Source: Cytophagales bacterium (GTDB lineage: Bacteria > Bacteroidota > Bacteroidia > Cytophagales > Spirosomataceae). Taken from it: DNA of 9,944 bases. The notes beneath the pieces are model-generated. The model searched no databases and had not been told where the DNA came from. It saw only the letters and a list, made by a program, of their open reading frames with translations. Of the stretch, positions 5,235-9,944 are shown piece after piece (position 1 is the stretch's first letter; each line of letters opens with the position of its first letter). The position numbers and the translations under genes are program-made. The stretch is from NCBI GenBank assembly GCA_013205605.1, contig JABMMK010000106.1:1-9944 (forward strand), written 5' to 3'.

Positions 5235-7061
5235 ATGCGCGACATAATTCAACTTCTTCCTGATGCGATAGCCAATCAAATTGCGGCTGGTGAAGTGGTG
5301 CAAAGACCTTCCTCGGTGGTCAAAGAATTAATGGAAAATTCGATTGACGCAGGGGCTACCTCGATCCAACTCATCATTAAAGATGCTGGGAAGGGAAGTA
5401 TTCAAGTGATCGATGATGGCCAAGGAATGTCGGAAACAGATGCGCGTATGTGTTTTGAAAGACATGCCACATCCAAAATCCGGAAGGCCGAAGATCTGTT
5501 CACCATCAAAACCATGGGCTTTCGTGGGGAAGCGATGGCCTCCATCTCCTCCGTCGCGCAGGTCGAGTTAAAAACCAAAAGAGCAGAGGACGAATTAGGT
5601 ACTTTAATCAAAATAGATGCCTCCGTTCTCAAATCACAGGAATTAATACAATGCCAAAAAGGGACATCGATCACCATTCGCAATCTCTTTTATAACATTC
5701 CTGCACGGAGAAACTTCCTTAAATCTAATCCAGTAGAAATTCGGCATATATTAGATGAATTCCAACGAATTTCTCTAGCTAACCCATCCATCAAATTTTC
5801 GTTCATTCAAAATGACCAGGAAACCTATTCCTTGCCACCGGAGAAATTAGGTAAGCGAATCGTCGACCTATTTGGTAAATCCTACCGGGAACAATTAGCC
5901 GCATGCGAAGAGGATACTTCGTATGTCAGCATCAAGGGGTATGTTGGCAAGCCCGAACACGCAAAAAAGACCAGGGGAGAACAGTTTTTCTTTGTCAACA
6001 ACCGATTCATTAAAAACAGTTATTTAAATCATGCAGTCATGACCGCTTATGAGCGATTACTGGCCGACGGTGCATTTCCTTTTTATGTATTATTTCTGAG
6101 CATAGATCCCGCACATATCGACATCAATGTGCACCCCACCAAGACAGAAATAAAGTTTGATGACGAGCGGTCCATTTACGCCATCGTCCAAGCAGCTGTC
6201 AGGAAAACACTCAGTATTAATAACTTAATTCCTTCGCTCGACTTTGAAACCAATGTGAACTTTAATGTACCAACCACTTTTGGGTCTTCACAAAGAACCC
6301 ATGAAAAAAGTGATGCGTTTAAAGCTAGGCCCACGCAGGATGCTTGGAAAAAGCTTTATGAAGGAATGGATAATAATATTAGCGCTTTTGAGCAACAAGG
6401 TTCCCTTCAAACGATGAAAATTTTTGACTCGAGCGATGAGCCAAAAACGATTCAGAGTAAAGCCAATGACTGGAATTATGATCACGTTAATACCCCCAAT
6501 TTCCAGGTCATCCAAATACTTCAAAAATATTTAGCCATTCACATTACAGATGGTTTACTATTAATCGATCAAAAAAAAGCGTATCAAAGAATTTTATATG
6601 ACCAGTTTATGGATCATTTAAATAGGAAAAATGGGGCGTCCCAACAATTACTTTTCCCGATTACTATTCAGATTAATCCTGCGGACCAAGTTCTATTTGA
6701 AGAAATAAAACAAGAAATTAAGGACCTTGGATTTAGAATGGAAAAGGATTCAGACCAAAATTTCTTGGTGGAAGGGATTCCTTCCGGAGTTTTAGAAGAC
6801 GATTGCCAATTACTCATTGAAAGTATTTTGGAGCAAATCAAAAATGAAAATGCCGATTTCGCTTCCCATCGAAATGAAAAAATTGCTCAGGCGATGGCCA
6901 ATAAAACCGCAAGTAAATACACGCAAAAAAAACGAAGCAACGAGGAAATGAATGCCATGATTGGCCAATTATTTGCCAGTTCAAATCCTAACTTCTCGCC
7001 TAATGGAGAAGAAATTAGTAAACTATTAACTGAGGATTATTTCATTAATCTATTTAGCTAA
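5235..7061 (+). CDS. mutL: DNA mismatch repair protein MutL, endonuclease motifs degraded
   Basis: MutL couples mismatch recognition by MutS to strand incision and excision. The 608-residue protein has an intact GHKL ATPase domain: KELMENSIDAG (general base E31, Mg-binding N35), VIDDGQGM (D60), ATSKI (78-82), GFRGEA (95-100), then FFFVNNRFIKN and INVHPTKTEIKF (transducer part, ending near 335). A variable linker (about 340-425) leads to the C-terminal dimerisation domain (about 428-608). In MutH-lacking bacteria that domain normally holds the nuclease motif DQHAxxExxxxE; here the site reads DQKKAYQRILYD (445-456), with Gln and Asp in place of the two Glu. The Cys-containing motifs are also altered (A-N-K at 555-557, S582 in LFASSNPN). 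The start at 5235 gives the canonical N-terminus IIQLLPDAIANQIAAGEVV. It lies 42 bases after the rplL terminator, with no convincing promoter, and its 3' end overlaps proC. Confidence 0.96.
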   Translation: MRDIIQLLPDAIANQIAAGEVVQRPSSVVKELMENSIDAGATSIQLIIKDAGKGSIQVIDDGQGMSETDARMCFERHATSKIRKAEDLFTIKTMGFRGEAMASISSVAQVELKTKRAEDELGTLIKIDASVLKSQELIQCQKGTSITIRNLFYNIPARRNFLKSNPVEIRHILDEFQRISLANPSIKFSFIQNDQETYSLPPEKLGKRIVDLFGKSYREQLAACEEDTSYVSIKGYVGKPEHAKKTRGEQFFFVNNRFIKNSYLNHAVMTAYERLLADGAFPFYVLFLSIDPAHIDINVHPTKTEIKFDDERSIYAIVQAAVRKTLSINNLIPSLDFETNVNFNVPTTFGSSQRTHEKSDAFKARPTQDAWKKLYEGMDNNISAFEQQGSLQTMKIFDSSDEPKTIQSKANDWNYDHVNTPNFQVIQILQKYLAIHITDGLLLIDQKKAYQRILYDQFMDHLNRKNGASQQLLFPITIQINPADQVLFEEIKQEIKDLGFRMEKDSDQNFLVEGIPSGVLEDDCQLLIESILEQIKNENADFASHRNEKIAQAMANKTASKYTQKKRSNEEMNAMIGQLFASSNPNFSPNGEEISKLLTEDYFINLFS

Positions 7062-7850
7062 CTCAATAGCCCTGTCTCTCGCGGCAAAAATACCCTGCTT
7101 TAAACCCTCCGAAACACCTAATTCTTTAAACGTTTTTAAAGCCGCTTCCGTGGTTCCTCCTTTTGAGGCAACCGCTTGTATTAATTCATCTAAATTTTTA
7201 TCACTTGTTTGCATTAAATGATAGGACCCTAACATCGTTTGCTTGACCAATAAAGCCGACATAGCTGAATCGAAGCCCATTTCAACACCCGCGTCTATCA
7301 TCGCTTTAATCAAATAGAAAAAATAAGCGGGTCCGCTCCCACTCAAACCTGTTACCGCATCGAGTAATTTTTCGTCTTCCAAAAATACCGCACGACCCGT
7401 GGAGTTAATTAGATTTTCAACTTTCCTTATATCGGAAAGGCCCACGGCCGAAGCCGAAGCAAATGCAGTCATTCCCATCCCCAAAAGAGCGGGTGTATTA
7501 GGCATCGCACGAATAATCAACTCATGAGATAAAGTTGCCTGTAAATTGGCAATGGGAATTCCCGCCATGATCGAGAGAACTAGTTGGCCCGGCAATATAA
7601 ATCGCGCCAATTCCTCCGAAACTAATGGATAGTCCTGCGGCTTCACGGATAAAATGATTAAATCAACATCCGATATTTTAGCAGAAATAGTATCCACCAC
7701 CACGCCGGTCTTTTGTTCTTGTAATATTTCGCCCCGCTCCTTATTTTTTTCAATTAATAAAAGATGCTCTTTTTGGACTAAATTATATTGAATGAATGAG
7801 TTGGCAAAGGCCATTCCCATATTTCCACAACCAATGATAGCGATTTTCAT
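7050..7850 (-). CDS. proC: Pyrroline-5-carboxylate reductase
   Basis: ProC catalyses the last step of proline synthesis, the NAD(P)H-dependent reduction of 1-pyrroline-5-carboxylate to L-proline, in the cytoplasm. The 266 residues match the family. Visible features are the Rossmann nucleotide-binding loop GCGNMG (7-12), SVKPQ (68-72), the RAMPNTPA signature (114-121), SGSGPAY (170-176) and the C-terminal signature SKGGTTEAAL (229-238) that helps form the active site and the helical dimer domain. The ATG at 7850 begins directly with the Rossmann strand MKIAIIG. It starts 6 bases after the stop of the thioredoxin gene and so is most likely the last gene of the gatB transcript. Its final 12 bases overlap the end of mutL on the opposite strand, and no terminator hairpin is visible at the junction. 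Confidence 0.97.
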   Translation of the reverse strand: MKIAIIGCGNMGMAFANSFIQYNLVQKEHLLLIEKNKERGEILQEQKTGVVVDTISAKISDVDLIILSVKPQDYPLVSEELARFILPGQLVLSIMAGIPIANLQATLSHELIIRAMPNTPALLGMGMTAFASASAVGLSDIRKVENLINSTGRAVFLEDEKLLDAVTGLSGSGPAYFFYLIKAMIDAGVEMGFDSAMSALLVKQTMLGSYHLMQTSDKNLDELIQAVASKGGTTEAALKTFKELGVSEGLKQGIFAARDRAIELAK

Positions 7851-7856
7851 AACAGA

Positions 7857-8972
7857 TTATTTACCAGAAAATAAGTTCGTTAAAAATTGATCCAAAGCCT
7901 CTCCCCTCAAACCCTTCGCAATGACTTTGCCCTCCTTGTCCAACATAAAAGTCATCGGAATGGCAGAAACTTGATAGGCCTGAGCCGCCACAGAATTCCA
8001 ATATTGCAGGTCGGAAACATGTTTCCAAACTAATTTATCTGCTTCAATAGCTTTCAACCAAGCACTTTTATCTTGATCCAAACTTACCCCATAAATTTCA
8101 AAGCCCTTGTCTTTAAATCGGGCATACGTCTTAATCACGTTTGGGTTTTCGCGTCTGCAGGGGCCGCACCAACTAGCCCAAAAATCAATCAACACGTATT
8201 TTCCGCGTAATGAGGAAAGAGCCAATCGTTCTCCTGAAGGTTGACTGAGGGCGATTTCTGGTGCTTCTGTACCTACTCCCACCCCTTTTAATCTTTTTAA
8301 ATTCTCAAGAAAGGGTTTAACCTGAGGGTGATTAGGCCTCTCCTTTTTGAAACGAGCGCCTACCGCTTCTAAAATAGCTATTTCAGAGTCTGGAGGCAAA
8401 AAATTAGTAGCCCACAAGGCCACTAAATTGGTTCCCATCAATGGAATAAGATCTTTGATCTTTTTCATGGTTACCGCTTGAGCTAATGAAAATTCCTTTT
8501 GAATGCGCTCTTGAGCCGCAGGATTTTTTTGAATCTCTGCGTTCCACACAGCTACTTTACTTTCTAATTCTCTTGAAATAAGAAGCAATTGGTTCATAAA
8601 GGTGAAATTCGGCGTATTTCCCTTGACAGCAAAAGTACCTGGCTTGTCGGGCAAATTAATACCTTCGGCTTGGACATCCACCATCTCCTTGCCTTCTAAA
8701 ATTAAAAGTACTTTTTGTGGATTAGGGATGTCATAAAAATTAACGAGGTAGAATCCCCCTTGGTCGATAACTGTTCCTTTAAAATTTACTTCCTTTTGAA
8801 CATTTGGCAACATGGAATCTACTTTGATCGCCTGGCCTCTTCCATTAATCCATTCCAAATATATTTTCCGATCAGGGACGACATGAGTTGCTTTCACTTT
8901 TACTTGAAATCCCTGACCCAAAGACTTTGGGCAGAAAAAACTGAGTACACATAAAATGATAAAAATTCTCAT
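7857..8972 (-). CDS. Secreted TlpA-like thioredoxin with N-terminal DUF4369-like domain
   Basis: The 371-residue product has an N-terminal signal peptide (MRIFIILCVLSFFCPKSLGQ, likely cleaved near residue 19-20), placing it outside the cytoplasm, probably in the periplasm. Residues about 22-125 are beta-rich and resemble the DUF4369 domain found ahead of thioredoxins in Bacteroidota. A helical linker with many K/E residues (about 130-225) follows. The C-terminal thioredoxin fold (about 232-371) carries the redox motif WCGPC (W268, C269, C272) after LIDFWAS, the segment GFEIYGVSLD, and the cis-proline in AIPMTF (P339). It is expected to act as a thiol-disulfide oxidoreductase; substrates are unknown. 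The Cys in the signal region (SFFC) does not form a good lipobox. It sits between gatB (gap 11 bases) and proC (gap 6 bases), so it is read from the same transcript although no shared pathway is evident. Confidence 0.9.
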   Translation of the reverse strand: MRIFIILCVLSFFCPKSLGQGFQVKVKATHVVPDRKIYLEWINGRGQAIKVDSMLPNVQKEVNFKGTVIDQGGFYLVNFYDIPNPQKVLLILEGKEMVDVQAEGINLPDKPGTFAVKGNTPNFTFMNQLLLISRELESKVAVWNAEIQKNPAAQERIQKEFSLAQAVTMKKIKDLIPLMGTNLVALWATNFLPPDSEIAILEAVGARFKKERPNHPQVKPFLENLKRLKGVGVGTEAPEIALSQPSGERLALSSLRGKYVLIDFWASWCGPCRRENPNVIKTYARFKDKGFEIYGVSLDQDKSAWLKAIEADKLVWKHVSDLQYWNSVAAQAYQVSAIPMTFMLDKEGKVIAKGLRGEALDQFLTNLFSGK

Positions 8973-8983
8973 ATCTGATTATT

Positions 8984-9944
8984 TTAGTTGTTTAAGGCCT
9001 CGTTCACGAGTTGGTTTACTTTTTTAGGATCTGCCGTTCCTTTCGAACGTTTCATGACTTCTCCTATAAACAAGGCCAATAAACCCTTTTTACCTTGTTG
9101 GTATTCCTTAACCTTTTCAGGGTAAGCAGCAATTGCTTGGTCTACCCAAGTTTTAAGTTCATCTCCCGACTGCTCCTGAGACCATTTTTGTTCAGTAACT
9201 ATTTCGGATGGACTTCGTTTCGGGTTTTCAATACATAAAGGGAAAAGCTGTTGGACCGCTAAATTATGCGAAATAATTCCCTTTTCAACTAAATTAATTA
9301 CCTCGGCGAGGTTTTGGGGACTCAAAACAAATTGGTCTATGGACAAATTATGCTCATTTAAATGCGATTTCACAGGACCCATGAGCCAATTAGAAATTTG
9401 CTTTGCATGATTAGCATATTCAAAAACGGACTGAAAATACATAGCCATTTCCCTGCTCTCAGATAAAAAATGAGCGTCGTAAGCAGGTAAATTATATTCA
9501 TCCATCAATTTCTTCTCTTGTTGCCATGGCAATAAAGGCATCCTAGCTCTAATTTCGGCTAACCAATCCTCCGTAATTTCCAATGGAGATAAATCAGGCT
9601 CTGGGAAATACCGATAATCATTCATCGATTCTTTCACCCGCATACTATTGGTAATGCCCAAATGAGCATCAAAAGTTCTCGTCTCTTGAATAATTTGTAT
9701 GCCCGAGTTCAACATATCTGTTTGGCGTATAATCTCATGCTCAATCGCTCTTTGGATATTGCGCAACGAATTCATGTTTTTAATTTCCACCTTAGTTCCT
9801 AATTTTTCAGAACCTTCTGGACGCAGAGATACGTTTACATCGCAACGAAGCGAGCCTTCCTCCATATTTCCATCGCAAATCCCTAGATAACGTACCAGTT
9901 TTCGTACCTCTGAAACCATGGCGAATGCTTCTTCGCTAGAATGC
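8984..9944 (-). CDS. gatB: Aspartyl/glutamyl-tRNA(Asn/Gln) amidotransferase subunit B, C-terminal two-thirds (5' end outside window)
   Basis: GatB is the kinase/transamidase subunit of GatCAB. The complex activates Glu on misacylated tRNA-Gln, or Asp on tRNA-Asn, and converts it to Gln or Asn using ammonia from GatA. The frame stays open to the window edge (HSSEEAFA precedes the first visible Met at 9919), so that Met is internal. About 320 residues of an expected 480 or so are present. Signatures include NMEEGSLRCDVNVSLRP, GTKVEIKNMNSLRNIQRAIE, QETRTFD and the cradle-domain segment MRVKESMNDYRYFPEPDLSP. The C-terminal helical and YqeY-like tRNA-binding part ends with KGLLALFIGEVMKRSKGTADP and PKKVNQLVNEAL. 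It leads the - strand run gatB, thioredoxin, proC. Its presence suggests that Gln-tRNA and/or Asn-tRNA is made by the indirect route here. Confidence 0.97.
   Translation of the reverse strand, partial: HSSEEAFAMVSEVRKLVRYLGICDGNMEEGSLRCDVNVSLRPEGSEKLGTKVEIKNMNSLRNIQRAIEHEIIRQTDMLNSGIQIIQETRTFDAHLGITNSMRVKESMNDYRYFPEPDLSPLEITEDWLAEIRARMPLLPWQQEKKLMDEYNLPAYDAHFLSESREMAMYFQSVFEYANHAKQISNWLMGPVKSHLNEHNLSIDQFVLSPQNLAEVINLVEKGIISHNLAVQQLFPLCIENPKRSPSEIVTEQKWSQEQSGDELKTWVDQAIAAYPEKVKEYQQGKKGLLALFIGEVMKRSKGTADPKKVNQLVNEALNN

Noticed and set aside
5402..5683. 93-codon frame on the - strand opposite the MutL ATPase region.
   Set aside because: Fully inside mutL, with no domain, no start context and no neighbours that would support it.
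8715..8954. 79-codon + strand frame opposite the signal-peptide end of the thioredoxin gene.
   Set aside because: Antisense to a convincing coding region, with no promoter and no family resemblance.
1..9944. Search for an undescribed multi-gene system (defence, mobile element, biosynthetic cluster, repeat array).
   Set aside because: Every coding region except the NIPSNAP and TlpA-like genes is a core housekeeping gene, and there are no transposases, integrases, long repeats or arrays. Nothing supports a novel system.

Overview
The window looks like chromosomal DNA of a Bacteroidota bacterium, most probably a Cytophagales-type organism. The evidence is the style of the proteins (a NusG with an acidic/lysine-rich insert, a secreted NIPSNAP protein, a DUF4369-like/TlpA thioredoxin), A/T-rich start regions without Shine-Dalgarno sequences before the recognisable genes, a tRNA gene with no encoded CCA, and two good matches to the Bacteroidota primary-sigma promoter (TTTG, 19 bases, TAnnTTTG). 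The genus is not determined. Composition is moderately AT-rich. There are no mobile elements, CRISPR arrays or phage genes.

Left part (1-5192, + strand): the translation/transcription core cluster. It begins inside tuf (EF-Tu), which ends at a strong intrinsic terminator. A gene for a secreted NIPSNAP-family protein follows, sitting between tuf and the tRNA-Trp gene. A promoter then drives tRNA-Trp, secE and nusG, closed by a second terminator. A second promoter of the same architecture starts a structured leader of about 160 nt and the rplK-rplA-rplJ-rplL operon (L11, L1, L10, L7/L12), closed by a third terminator with a GCAA tetraloop. rpoB and rpoC, which usually follow rplL, are absent from this window.

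Middle (5235-7061, + strand): mutL, a mismatch-repair ATPase. Its N-terminal ATPase motifs are intact, but the C-terminal endonuclease metal-binding motifs look degraded. It overlaps the convergent proC tail-to-tail by 12 bases.

Right part (7050-9944, - strand): a tightly packed run gatB (5' end outside the window), a secreted TlpA-like thioredoxin, and proC, with gaps of 11 and 6 bases, so very likely one transcript. GatB makes Gln-tRNAGln/Asn-tRNAAsn, the thioredoxin acts outside the cytoplasm and ProC makes proline. Their grouping has no obvious pathway logic.

I do not see a new defence, mobile or biosynthetic system. The points most worth following are the rplK leader, the split of rplKAJL from rpoBC, and the degraded MutL nuclease site.
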